Source: Cocos nucifera
Lineage: Eukaryota > Streptophyta > Magnoliopsida > Arecales > Arecaceae
Assembly: GCA_006176705.1 (NCBI GenBank)
Contig: QRFJ01005041.1
Location: forward strand, 1 to 64,000
Direction: 5' to 3'
Length of the DNA stretch: 64,000 bases
Shown here: positions 38,175 through 47,656 of the stretch, piece by piece
How positions within the stretch are numbered: the first letter of the stretch is position 1
Layout of the letters: every line of letters begins with the position of its first letter
Notes under the pieces: generated by a model
The model's database searches: none
What the model was told of the DNA's origin: nothing
The model's input: only the letters and a program-made list of their open reading frames with translations
Made by a program: the position numbers and the translations under genes

Positions 38175-38961
38175 NNNNNNNNNNNNNNNNNNNNNNNNNN
38201 NNNNNNNNNNNNNNNNNNNNNNNNNNNNNNNNNNNNNNNNNNNNNNNNNNNNNNNNNNNNNNNNNNNNNNNNNNNNNNNNNNNNNNNNNNNNNNNNNNNN
38301 NNNNNNNNNNNNNNNNNNNNNNNNNNNNNNNNNNNNNNNNNNNNNNNNNNNNNNNNNNNNNNNNNNNNNNNNNNNNNNNNNNNNNNNNNNNNNNNNNNNN
38401 NNNNNNNNNNNNNNNNNNNNNNNNNNNNNNNNNNNNNNNNNNNNNNNNNNNNNNNNNNNNNNNNNNNNNNNNNNNNNNNNNNNNNNNNNNNNNNNNNNNN
38501 NNNNNNNNNNNNNNNNNNNNNNNNNNNNNNNNNNNNNNNNNNNNNNNNNNNNNNNNNNNNNNNNNNNNNNNNNNNNNNNNNNNNNNNNNNNNNNNNNNNN
38601 NNNNNNNNNNNNNNNNNNNNNNNNNNNNNNNNNNNNNNNNNNNNNNNNNNNNNNNNNNNNNNNNNNNNNNNNNNNNNNNNNNNNNNNNNNNNNNNNNNNN
38701 NNNNNNNNNNNNNNNNNNNNNNNNNNNNNNNNNNNNNNNNNNNNNNNNNNNNNNNNNNNNNNNNNNNNNNNNNNNNNNNNNNNNNNNNNNNNNNNNNNNN
38801 NNNNNNNNNNNNNNNNNNNNNNNNNNNNNNNNNNNNNNNNNNNNNNNNNNNNNNNNNNNNNNNNNNNNNNNNNNNNNNNNNNNNNNNNNNNNNNNNNNNN
38901 NNNNNNNNNNNNNNNNNNNNNNNNNNNNNNNNNNNNNNNNNNNNNNNNNNNNNNNNNNNNN
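38175..38961. other. Assembly gap of 787 N
   Basis: All bases are N. To the left is family B integrase; to the right is the internal region of element D. By comparison with B1 about 1.2 kb of family B plus the 5' LTR of D (about 960 bp) are missing, more than the gap length. Confidence 0.98.
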
Positions 38962-39960
38962 TCACCACAATGAAGGCCCCGTAGAATGAAGTTCGGCGTA
39001 AGTGAAGCCGAACTTTCCTTGGAAGCTCTCATCGCTCAGGTCAGGCCGAACTCCCCCATCTCGAGTATGTCATCACCAAAACCTCCTACAAGGAGTTCAT
39101 AGGAGGCAGAGTGAAGTTGGGTGGCTAAAGCAAAGTCGACCTCCACCCCGAGCTCGTCGTCAAGGAAGTTCGGGTGGCGAAGGAAGAAGTTCCCCCACAG
39201 AAGGTTTTTCAGGGAGGCGGAATGAAGTTCGGCCGTGTCCAAAGATGCGGCATGAAGTTTGGCCATGTCTACGATCTCGAGGCTCATTGTCGAGAAAGCC
39301 CCGACAAAGAAGCAGGAAGTCCCACTGCGGAAGATCTCACAGGAAATCGGAATGAAGATTCAGAATGAAGTCCGGCAAGAGGAAAGCCGAGCTCCATGAA
39401 GCCCTCCCGCGGAAGCTTTCGCAGGAAAGTGGAGCAAAGTTCGGCATAAGTAAGGCCGAACTCCGCAGCTCCTCATCAGAATGAAGTTCGATGGAAGCAA
39501 GGCCGAACTTTCCTCAGAAGCTCATCATTAGAATGAAGTTCGGCACAAGTGAGGCCGAACTTCTCTTCAAAGCTCACCATCAAGTTCGGCGCAAACAAGG
39601 GCGGAATAAAGTTCTCCCGCGGAATGAAGTTTGGTATTTCACGAGACGACCGCCCCAGGAACGAAGTTCGGCTGCATTTACGGCTTCCATAGCACAAGGC
39701 CCGAACTTTTCGAGCTCGCTACGAAGGAATTCCCGTGGAAGGTTTCGCAAGTTTGGCCGCGTCCATAACCACCCCATCTCAAGAGAGGCCGAACTTCACC
39801 TCGAGATCGCCACCGAGGAAGCCTCGACAGAAGGATGCGAAGAAGCCCTCCTCCCGGAAGGTTCCGCAACTACGACCCGCTCCTCTAACTCGAATCCTCA
39901 GCGAAGTTAAGAGCCAACCGCTAAGACCTGAAGGACTACGGCCCCCCCAAACGTGTGCGA
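38962..39960 (+). repeat. Degenerate GAAGTTCGGC..GCCGAACTT repeats in element D
   Basis: About one kilobase in which GAATGAAGTTCGGC and its approximate reverse complement GGCCGAACTT recur every 40 to 70 bases (for example 38991, 39229, 39483, 39533). Spacers contain GAAGCTC, GAAGGTTTC and GCCTCGA words. Open frames of 60 to 140 codons exist on both strands, but none resembles a gag domain; they reflect high GC and repetition. It occupies the position where a Tat gag would begin. Confidence 0.6.
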
Positions 39961-39964
39961 TCGA

Positions 39965-40123
39965 GGCAAGTAAAGCCCCTACCATCGCGACCACGGCCAT
40001 GACACTGAGGAATACGTTCAGCTCCAAGACGAGATTGAAGAGATCGTCAAAAAGGGGCGACGGGATAAATTCCTCCAACGTCAGTCTGAAGCAGGAGAAG
40101 ATCGGCTAAAGGCGCTGCCGTAA
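39965..40123 (+). pseudogene. Tat-type gag C-terminal remnant
   Basis: In the frame of 39980 the sequence reads YHRDHGHDTEEYVQLQDEIE, then EIVKKGRRDKFLQRQ, up to a stop at 40121. The block HRDHGHDTEE followed by a Leu/Glu-rich helix is a well-known signature of gag in Tat-lineage Ty3/gypsy elements. Two codons before it a TAA stop occurs, and the preceding Cys expected in this motif is absent. Only about 50 codons are recognisable. Pol should follow within a few hundred bases in an autonomous Tat element, but the next sequence is a tandem array. Confidence 0.75.
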
Positions 40124-40440
40124 CTAGAAAAGAAAAGAAGGTCGGCCGCCTCGCGGCGTCATCAACGCCACCCCAGGGAGGAGCTAGGAGCTAGCTACAT
40201 CGGTGATTGTCGTCCCCCAGCGACAAAGTCAAGAGAAGCATGTTCCAAATTAAGAAGGCTGACATGAGATAGAGGAGGTCGTCTGGACGAAACTTACTGC
40301 CCGAGGGAACTCCGAGGAACAACACCCCAACAACCCTCGAACGAAAATGTGCTGCGATCAGCTTCTCCTCGGTAAAACTCTCCCCTCTCAATAAAATCAT
40401 TTCTGGATGCGAAAACTATGCGATGACAGGGAAGAAGCAG
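40124..40440 (+). other. Non-coding spacer between gag remnant and array
   Basis: GC-rich, no recognisable domain in any frame, no repeat unit. It may be relic gag/protease sequence. Confidence 0.5.
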
Positions 40441-41990
40441 TCAGCCGCATAAGGAACAGGAGGAGAACCTCATCCTAGCACGAGCAAAGTCAAAGGCCCC
40501 ATCGACGAAGGACGGGATGGGGGGAGAGGCAAGGACGACGGTCCTCATGTGCCCCCACAGTCGGCTAGGAACAGGAGGAGAACCTCGTCCTAGCGCGAGC
40601 AAAGTCGAAGGCCCCATCCACGAAAGGACGGGATGGGGGGAGAGGCGAGGACGACGGTCCTCATGTGCCCCCACAGTCGGCTAGGAACAGGAGGAGAACC
40701 TCGTCCTAGCGCGAGCAAAGTCGAAGGCCCCATCCACAAAGGATGGGATGGGGGGAGAGCGAGGACGACGGTCCTCATGTGCCCCCACAATCGGCTAGGA
40801 ATAGGAGGAGAACCTCATCCTAGCGTGAGCAAAGTCGAAGGCCCCATCCATAAAGGACGGGATGGGGGGAGAAGGCGACGGACGACGGTCCCATGTGCCC
40901 CCACAGCCCATTGAGGAACAGGAGGAGAACCTCGTCCTAACGTGAGCAAAGTCGAAGGCCCCGTCCACAAAGGACGAGGATGGGGGGAGAGGCGAGGACG
41001 ACGGTCCCCATGTGCCCCCACAGCCCATTAGGAAACAGGAGGAGAACCTCGTCCTAACGTGAGCAAAGTCGAAGGCCCCGTCCATAAAGGATGAGATGGG
41101 GGAGAGGCGAGGACGACGGTCGCCATGTGCCCCCACAGTCCGTTGGGAACAGGAGGAGAACCTCGTCCTAATGCGAGCAAGGTCGAAGGCCTCGTTCACC
41201 TAAAACGAGATGGGGAGAGGCGAGGACGACGGTCCCCATGTGCCCCCACAGCCCATTAGGAACAGAAGGGGAACCTCGTCCTAACGTGAGCAAAGTCGAA
41301 GGCCCCATCCACAAAGGACGAGATGGGGGGAGAGGCGAGGACGACGGTCCCCATGTGCCCCCACAGCCCATTGGGAACAGGAGGAGAACCTCATCCTAAC
41401 GTGAGCAAAGTCGAAGGCCCCATCCATAAAGGACGAGATGGGGGAGAGGCGAGGACGACGGTCCCCATGTGCCCCCACAGCCCGTTGGGAATAGGAGGAG
41501 AACCTCATCCTAGCATGAGCAAAGTCGAAGGCCCCATCCATAAAGGACGGGATGGGGGAGAGGCGAGGACGATGGTCCCCAAGTGCCCCCACAGCCCGTT
41601 GGGAACAGGAGGAGAACCTTATCCTAACGTGAGCAAAGTCAAAGGCCCCCATCCACAAAGGACGAGATGGAGGGAGAGGCGAGGACGACGGTCCCCATGT
41701 GCCCCCACATACCCGTTGGGAACAGGAGGAGAACCTCGTCCTAAGGTGAGCAAAGTCGAAGGCCCCATCCACAAAGGACGAGATGGGGGGAGAGGCGAGG
41801 ACGACGATTCCCATGTGCCCCCACAGTCCGTTGGGAACAGGAGGAGAACCTCATCCTAATGCGAGCAAGGTCGAAGGCCTCGTTCACCTAAAATGAGATG
41901 GGGGAGAGGCGAGGACGACGGTCCCCATGTGCCCCCACAGCCCATTAGGAACAGAAGGGGAACCCCATCCTGATGTGAGCAAGACTCGAG
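40441..41990 (+). repeat. 115-bp tandem array, about 14 units
   Basis: Units begin GGAACAGGAGGAGAACCTC and recur at about 40452, 40568, 40685, 40799, 40916, 41034, 41147, 41260, 41374, 41488, 41606, 41720, 41837 and 41949. Each contains GAGCAAAGTCGAAGGCCCC, a GGATGGGGGGAGAGGCGAGG stretch and CATGTGCCCCCACAG. Periods vary from 112 to 118, so frames are not kept; the long open frames on both strands are by-products. The array lies between gag remnant and 3' LTR. Confidence 0.9.
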
Positions 41991-42019
41991 ACCGAGCCTC
42001 AAAGACTACGGCAAGCCTC

Positions 42020-43640
42020 GACTGCATGAGATAAGTTCTCCCCCGAGCGCGCACTTCGGCTTTAGGAGATAAGATCTCCCCCGATCGCGCGGTTTCACTT
42101 CGGCTGCAGGAGATAAGATCTCCCCCGAGCGTGCGGTTTCACCTCGACTGCAGGAGATAAGATCTCCCCCGAGGGAGGCTCGATCGCAGGAGATAAGATC
42201 TCCCCTGAGCGCGTACTTCGACCTCAGCTCGGCCATAGGAGATAAGATCTCCCTGAGAGAAGCTCGGCCATAGGAGATAAGATCTCCCCCGAGTGCGCAC
42301 TTCGACCTCAGCTCGTCACAGGAGATAAGATCTCCCCCAAGAGAAGCTTGGCTGCAGGAGATAAGATCTCCCCGAGCGCGCACTTCGACTGTAGGAGATA
42401 AGATCTCCCCTGAGTGAAGCTCGGATGCAGGAGATAAGATCTCTCCCGAGCGATCGAGCCAACCTCGGTCAGGAACAGGAGGAGAACCTCGTCCTAACGC
42501 GAGCACCAACCTCAGCTAGAGATAAGATCTCTCCGAGCGATCGAATCAACCTCGGCTAGAGATAAGATCTCTTCGAGCGACCGTGAACAACCTCGATTAG
42601 GAACAGGAGGGGAACCTCATCCTAACGCGAGCACCAACCTCGGCTAGAGATAAGATCTCTTCTGAGCAACAACCTCGGCTAGAGATAAGATCTCTCCCGA
42701 GCGACCGAGCCTCGGTTAGGAATAGGAGGAGAACCTCATCCTAACGTGAGCAATAACCTCGGCTAGAGATAAGATCTCTCCCGAGCGAATCGTAGACAAC
42801 CTCGGCTAGAGATAAGATCTCTCCCGAGCGACGAATCAACCTCGGCTAGAGATAAGATCTCTCCCGAGCGACCGTGAACAACCTCGGTTAGGAACAGGAG
42901 GAGAACCTCATCCTAACACGAGCACCAACCTCGGCTAGAGATAAGATCTCTCCCGAGCGATCGTAGACAACCTCGGCTTGAGATAAGATCTCTCCCGAGC
43001 GATCGAATCAACCTCGACTAGAGATAAGATCTCTCCCGAGCGACCGTGAACAACCTCGGTTAGGAACAGGAGGAGAACCTCGTCCTAACATGAGCACCAA
43101 CCTCGGCTAGAGATAAGATCTCTCTCGAGCGACCGCGAATAGCCTCGGTTGGAATAGGAGGAGAACCTCATCCTAACGCAAGCAACAACCTCGGCTAGAG
43201 ATAAGATCTCTCCCGAGCGATCGAGCCTCGGTTAGGAACAGGAGGAGAACCTCGTCCTAACGTGAGCAACAACCTCGATTAGAGATAAGATCTCTCCCGA
43301 GCGACCGTAGACAACCTCGGCTAGAGATAAGATCTCTCCCGAGCGACCGAGCCAACCTCGGTTAGGAACAGGAGGAGAACCTCATCCTAATGCGAGCACC
43401 AACCTCGACTGTAGGAGATAAGATCTCCTCCGAGCGCGCACTTTGGCTGGAGGAGATAAGATCTCCCCTGAGCGTGCACTTTGACCTCGGCTGTAGGAGA
43501 TAAGATCTCCCCCGAGGGAAGCTTGGCTACTGGAGATGAGACCTCCCCCGAGCAACTTCAGCTATGAATCAGATCTCCCTCGAGAAACTGGGCTAACCTC
43601 GACAGTAGGAGATGAGATCTCCCTCGAGCGCCCGCATCGA
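42020..43640 (+). repeat. GAGATAAGATCTC palindrome array
   Basis: Roughly 28 copies of GAGATAAGATCTC (5-base inverted arms around AAG), spaced about 35 to 90 bases. In 42020-42440 they come with GGA..CCCCCGAGCGCGCACTTCG. From 42500 to 43400 they come with CAACCTCGGCTAGA..TCCCGAGCGACCG and are interleaved with eight or so copies of the GGAACAGGAGGAGAACCTC core of the upstream array. The end, 43400-43640, returns to the first type. Confidence 0.85.
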
Positions 43641-43995
43641 CTCCGGCTAGGGATAAGGTCCTCGGATAGATGTAAGGCCCGCGACGACCTCGGCCAGGGA
43701 GCTTCAACATCGACCTCGGCTAGAGAAAGCTATCATGTCAACCTCGGCCAGAGAGCTTCAACATCAGCTTCATCAACTTTGGCTGGAAACGAGTTCCATT
43801 TCAACTCCAAAACATCGACTGAAGATGAGGTCTCCCCCAAGCCTCAGCCTCAACTTCAGCGTCAACATTGGCTGGAGATGAGACCTCCCCCGAGCTTCAG
43901 CTGCAACAAATGCGGAGCCTGGAAGAAGACTTCGGCAGTCGCCTGTTTTGGTACTCCCTTTCTTCAATTTTTGAACTCGAAAGTGGGGGGGCTAC
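43641..43995 (+). other. Element D 3' internal end with polypurine tract
   Basis: Decayed copies of the array words (CGACCTCGGCTAG, GAGATGAGGTCTCCC), then a tract AAAGTGGGGGGGCTAC directly before the LTR. The tract form is usual for gypsy elements of this type. A 266-codon frame from 43536 crosses into the LTR and has no domain. Confidence 0.7.
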
Positions 43996-44459
43996 TGTTG
44001 GGGATAAATCCCGCTCCTGCCGAAGCCCGGCCCGACGCTCAGCATAATGTAACCAGTAGCCACAGAAGAGCTCCGGCAGACGGGCTTCAACCGAACTCCC
44101 AGCGGTCGAGCTTCTTCCAGCAGGCCGAACTAGTCAGCTTCCAAGCTTCTTCCGGACTCCCAGCGTCGAGACCGAACTTCCTGGGTGGCCGAACTCCTTC
44201 AGACTCCCCACGACCGAACTCCTTCAGTCGGTCGGACTGCCTAGCGGCCGAACTCCCCAGTGTCCAGGCTTCGGGCCGAACACCCACCGTCGGCCGAACT
44301 TCCTGGCGGCCGAGCTCCTTGGACTCCAAGCGGTAGGATGGAGACGGACTCCTCCCAGACGCCCATTCCACCATCCGAGCTCCTCCCGAGTTTCCCCTTC
44401 AGCCGAACTCTGTTACAAGTCCGAACTCCTCTGGACGAACTATCGCCTGCAACAAGACC

Positions 44460-44645
44460 GGACGATGCCTTCCTCTCCGTACCGGACTCCATGCGGCCCA
44501 CGACTCGCCAGTATGGCTCCCACGATCTGTCGGACGATGCCTTCCTCTCCGTACCGAACTTCATGCGGCCCACGACGTGCCAGTATGGCTCCCACGATCC
44601 ACCGGACGATGCCATCCTCTCCGTACCGAACTCCACACTGACCAA
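44460..44645 (+). repeat. 72-bp tandem repeat in the element D U3
   Basis: GGACGATGCC starts at 44460, 44532 and 44604: two full 72-bp units and a partial third ending about 50 bases before the TATA box. Units contain CTCTCCGTACCG and GCCAGTATGGCTCCCACGAT. Confidence 0.9.
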
Positions 44646-44692
44646 CGACTCTCTGCCAGACGGCATGGCCGTCACCATCAACTAAGCTCCGC

Positions 44693-44700
44693 TATAAAAG
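44693..44700 (+). promoter_or_regulatory. TATA box of the element D LTR
   Basis: TATAAAAG in GCTCCGCTATAAAAGGACCCC, 263 bases before the LTR end. Confidence 0.75.
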
Positions 44701-44955
44701 GACCCCTCCAGATACGCCATGGTTAAGCTCTCTGAACTCTCGAGTCTCTAAGCTCTCGTCCTCATCTCTAAGCTCCGAAACTCATTCCGAGCACTCCATT
44801 ACTGTTGGCCGAAAACTGACTTGACCATCAGAGGGTCCTGCCAGAGCCACCCCCCCACCGGTTCCGGATGGGACTTCGTTTTGCAGGTCCCCGACAGCGA
44901 CCTCAGCGGCCTCGACTCCGGCGACCTCCGGTGAAGACGGATTTCTGCACCAACA

Positions 44956-45866
44956 GATTCTATAGTAGTATTTTTTGTATTATATATGAATGACATTCTC
45001 TTAATCCAAAATGATGTCCCAGCGTTATAGGGAATAAAAGTTTGGCTGTCATTATAGTTCTCCATGAAGGACTTAGGAGAAGCATATTACATCCTAGCAA
45101 TGAAGATCTGTAAGGATAGATCTAAGAGATTGCTTGGATTATTCCAGTCCACATATATTAATACTATGTTGAAACGATTTAGTATGAAAAATTTTAAGAA
45201 AGGCTATCTTTCGATAGGCCATAAAATTTTTCTCTCAAAGAACGATTGTTCGACAACACCTCAAGAGAGAGAGAGTATATGAATAGGATTACATATACCT
45301 CGATCATGGGATCCATCATGTACGTCGTGATATGCACACGATCAGATGTAGCATACTTAATAGGAATAGTGAGTAAATACCAATTTGATCTAGAGGAGAA
45401 TCACTAGAAGGTTGTAAAAATAATACTTAAATATTTGAGAAATACTAAGAACCAGTAGTTGGTTTATGAAAAGTCATATTTAATACTTGTAGGATTTACA
45501 GACTTTAATTTTTAGTCTGATTATGACAATAGCAATAGCATGTTGGAATATGTGTTTACCCTAAATGGTAGAGTGATCTACTAAAAAAGTTTCAAGCAGC
45601 ATATGGTGGCCAACTGAATTTGCGAGGTAGAATATATCGCAGTATCTGATGCTGCAAAGGAAGCTATATTATTACAGAAATCCATCGACGAGTTAGAAGT
45701 AGCATCCTTCATTGATACTCTAGTTATGCTCTATTGTTATAGCTTTGGAGCCATAGCTCAAGCTAAGAAATCAAAGTCTCATCATCATACCAAACATATT
45801 CTGTGCCACTGCTACCTTGTTCAAAAAATCATGGATTAAGATGACGTCGAGCTTCAAAAGATCGAT
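44956..45866 (+). pseudogene. B2 RT end and RNase H remnant
   Basis: Starts inside the RT at the same codon as the right flank of A1: SIVVFFVLYMND, where the catalytic box has Asn for the first Asp. Then an open frame 45064-45282 (KDLGEAYYILAMKICKDRSK, MLKRFSMKNFKKGYLSIGH), a TGA, TRSDVAYLIGIVSKYQ and RNase H (FTDFNF, CEVEYIAVSDAAKEA, LLYCYSFGAIA, with catalytic changes). It stops at LQKID near 45866, where about 110 bases including the end of RNase H and the polypurine tract are deleted before the LTR. Confidence 0.85.
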
Positions 45867-46168
45867 GTATTAAAAATTATTTTTCAAAGCCAATCGTCAG
45901 CATGTTGATGTTTAAGCTAAATTTATAAATTATATATGATTTATTATAAATAAAAAGTTTATTTTGGCTTATTCATCATAAGTTGTGCATTTTTTTTTAA
46001 GAACTTCTGTATTGTGATGAAGTCCTTAGGACTACTTAGAATCAATAAAGAAGGATTTATCATTAAGTCCTTAAATCTGTTCGTGACCAAATGATATGTT
46101 ATTATCTAGGATGACAATATTTATCGAGTGTAAGTCATTGTGTGTCATATGGGTTGGTTGTTGATCGT
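45867..46168 (+). repeat. First 300 bases of the B2 3' LTR
   Basis: Aligns with 18877-19170 of the B1 LTR (AATCGTCAG..TGTTGATG, GTGATGAAGTCCTTAGGACTA, GACAATATTTATC). The match ends at GGTTGGTTGT, after which unrelated sequence begins. The rest of the LTR is expected right of the window. Confidence 0.82.
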
Positions 46169-46554
46169 TATCGTAGATAGTCAAAAATAAAACCTAACTC
46201 AAACTATATAGATAGGATGAGTCGGGATTATATCCTTAGGGATCTATTAATTGCATTTAAATAATTTAGATTTAAATTAAAAATAGAATAAACATTAATT
46301 AAAAGACTACTTGAATTAATTAGAAAGCAAGTAAATAAGAAAATTAATTAAAAATTGAAAGTAAATATGGAGATGGATTCTCAGCATCTCAAGTGCTCTC
46401 TTATTTGATTACTGGTATGCTTTTTAATATATTTTAATTGATATTTAATCAATAAAGATATAGTCTATCCTAGAAAGTATAGCCTGTACCTTTAGATCAT
46501 AGCCCATTCCTTAATGTTATAGACGAGTCAAAATTAAATTAGATATAATAATTT
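46169..46554. other. Unassigned AT-rich segment next to the G integrase
   Basis: Begins TGATCGTTATCGTAGATAGTC. No coding frame or repeat partner in the window. On the minus strand it follows the Athila-like integrase end, so it may be the 3' non-coding region of element G, but no LTR could be proven. Confidence 0.35.
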
Positions 46555-46726
46555 TAAACTAGAATTAAAGAGTCATACCTTTTGATTAGGTTTGAATGTT
46601 TTTCTTGAAATGGTCTTATCATGGTAAGCTTGGGTTCGAGATTTATAGATTTTAGCGCTCTCATATGCTTCATTACATAATTTTTCTAATTCATTTAATT
46701 ATAGCCTTCTTTTTGACCCCACATTT
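46555..46726 (-). pseudogene. Athila-like gypsy integrase C-terminus (element G, left piece)
   Basis: Minus-strand reading gives LNELEKLCNEAYESAKIYK, then RTQAYHDKTISRKTFKPNQK and LFNSSLKL, the typical end of Athila-type Ty3/gypsy integrase. It joins the piece at 60600-60944 if element E is removed; the two carry the near-identical flanks CATTT and TATTT. One stop (TAG) sits near the end. The rest of pol is not in the window. Confidence 0.8.
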
Positions 46727-47656
46727 TGTTGTGCCTACAGCTACTTGGAGCCATAGTCATAGATCTGACCTCTTGCGCGGAACCTGGGTGTTAATCCAAT
46801 AGACCAAAGAAAATCTAAGAAGAGAGAAAGGAGATGGCACCTAGGGTTTTGGCATTAGGACCAAAGTGAAAAGAGAGTTAGAGAGAAAAGCTTAATTGTA
46901 TTCCACTTTATTATAAAAGATACAATATCCAAATTTATATACTCTAGGATTTCTACATGAATCGTAATAAATTCTAACTTAAAAACTCTTCTAGACTAAC
47001 CCAATATATGAAAGAATTCACCAAGCCCATATACACCCATATCTCACATACTTCCATCCCCTGGATCTAAATCCGATTCATTAATGAGTTAGCCCCTTCA
47101 AAACCTCTTAAGCCGGATCTTAAGATCCCTAAGATCAACTTAGACCCTAGCCCCAAATAGAACTTCCATGCATCTTTCCCTGCGAAAATCAAGTCGTCTC
47201 CACCTAGAATCGAGACATCTCGCTTGCATCCAAGATGACTTGTCTCAGAATCGAGTCATCTCCATTGCATGCCATGCTGTACGCCACTCTCAATCTAGAT
47301 GAACTCTAAGAATGAGTCACCTCGACCCATCACTTAGACATCTCGGTAGGAACTGAGTCATCTCCTCTTAGGATCGAGATGACTCTAACCGTGTGCCAAC
47401 CCTTTTCTTAGCTAATACTTCTTCTTAGCTCTAATTCTTTGCTCCATCTTATGTCCTCAAATCTTCGAAGTACCTACCAAGCCCCTCAAGGTTCTCACAC
47501 CTGAACCTTAAGCCCATGGAAAGCTACATACCACCTCCACCAGAGGACCACTCTTGTCCTAGTCCTAGATCAACACCCATCTTAGTCCCTTGGAGTCAAC
47601 ACCCTAACTCCATTGGTGGCATCCCAAGGCTTGGAAGCACCACTCCAAACCTTACA
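46727..47656 (-). repeat. 3' LTR of element E
   Basis: 930 bp. On the minus strand it starts TGTAAGGTTTGGAGTGGTGC and ends GTAGGCACAACA. It aligns throughout with 59684-60599. A TATATAAATTT promoter lies near 46935-46945. The region 47200-47400 is rich in GAGATGACTC/GAGTCATCTC words in both orientations. Confidence 0.85.

Larger units (their letters stand above)
38962..44955 (+). mobile_element. Tat-lineage gypsy derivative D (non-autonomous)
   Basis: GC-rich element with sharp contrast to its AT-rich neighbours. Order: degenerate GAAGTTCGGC/GCCGAACTT repeats, a gag C-terminal remnant with the Tat-type motif YHRDHGHDTEE (39980), a 115-bp tandem array, a GAGATAAGATCTC array, a polypurine tract (AAAGTGGGGGGGCTAC) and a 960-bp LTR. 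No protease, RT, RNase H or integrase was recognised, so it would depend on an autonomous Tat element. Tandem arrays before the 3' LTR are known for Tat/Ogre elements. The 5' LTR is presumably in the gap. Confidence 0.8.
43996..44955 (+). repeat. 3' LTR of element D
   Basis: 960 bp, TGTTGGGGATAAATCC to CACCAACA. U3 has degenerate GGCCGAACTCCTTCAGACTCC words (44080-44320) and a 72-bp tandem repeat (44460-44640), then TATAAAAG at 44693. It is followed by GATTC, the candidate target duplication, in family B reverse transcriptase. Confidence 0.9.
36355..46168 (+). mobile_element. Copia element B2, 5' part off-window, interrupted by a gap and element D
   Basis: Leader from 36355 (matching B1 from about 4480), gag-protease-integrase to 38174, then the N gap and element D, RT/RNase H 44956-45866, and the first 300 bases of its 3' LTR (45867-46168). 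Element C is inserted in its leader, so its own 5' end should lie left of the window. The end of RNase H and the polypurine tract are deleted. Confidence 0.82.

Noticed and set aside
38114..39032. Long minus-strand frames across the gap
   Set aside because: They consist almost entirely of unknown residues translated from N.
41281..41859. Open frames of 177-178 codons on both strands in the 115-bp array
   Set aside because: They exist only because the repeat is GC-rich and poor in stops. The unit length is not a multiple of three, no domain is present, and overlapping frames of equal quality occur on the opposite strand.
42020..43640. CRISPR-like look of short palindromic repeats with spacers
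   Set aside because: Plant retrotransposon context, spacers are themselves repeated, spacing is irregular and no cas gene is nearby.
43536..44336. 266-codon plus-strand frame ending in the D LTR
   Set aside because: It crosses the polypurine tract and LTR boundary, is Ser/Pro-rich low complexity and has no recognisable domain.
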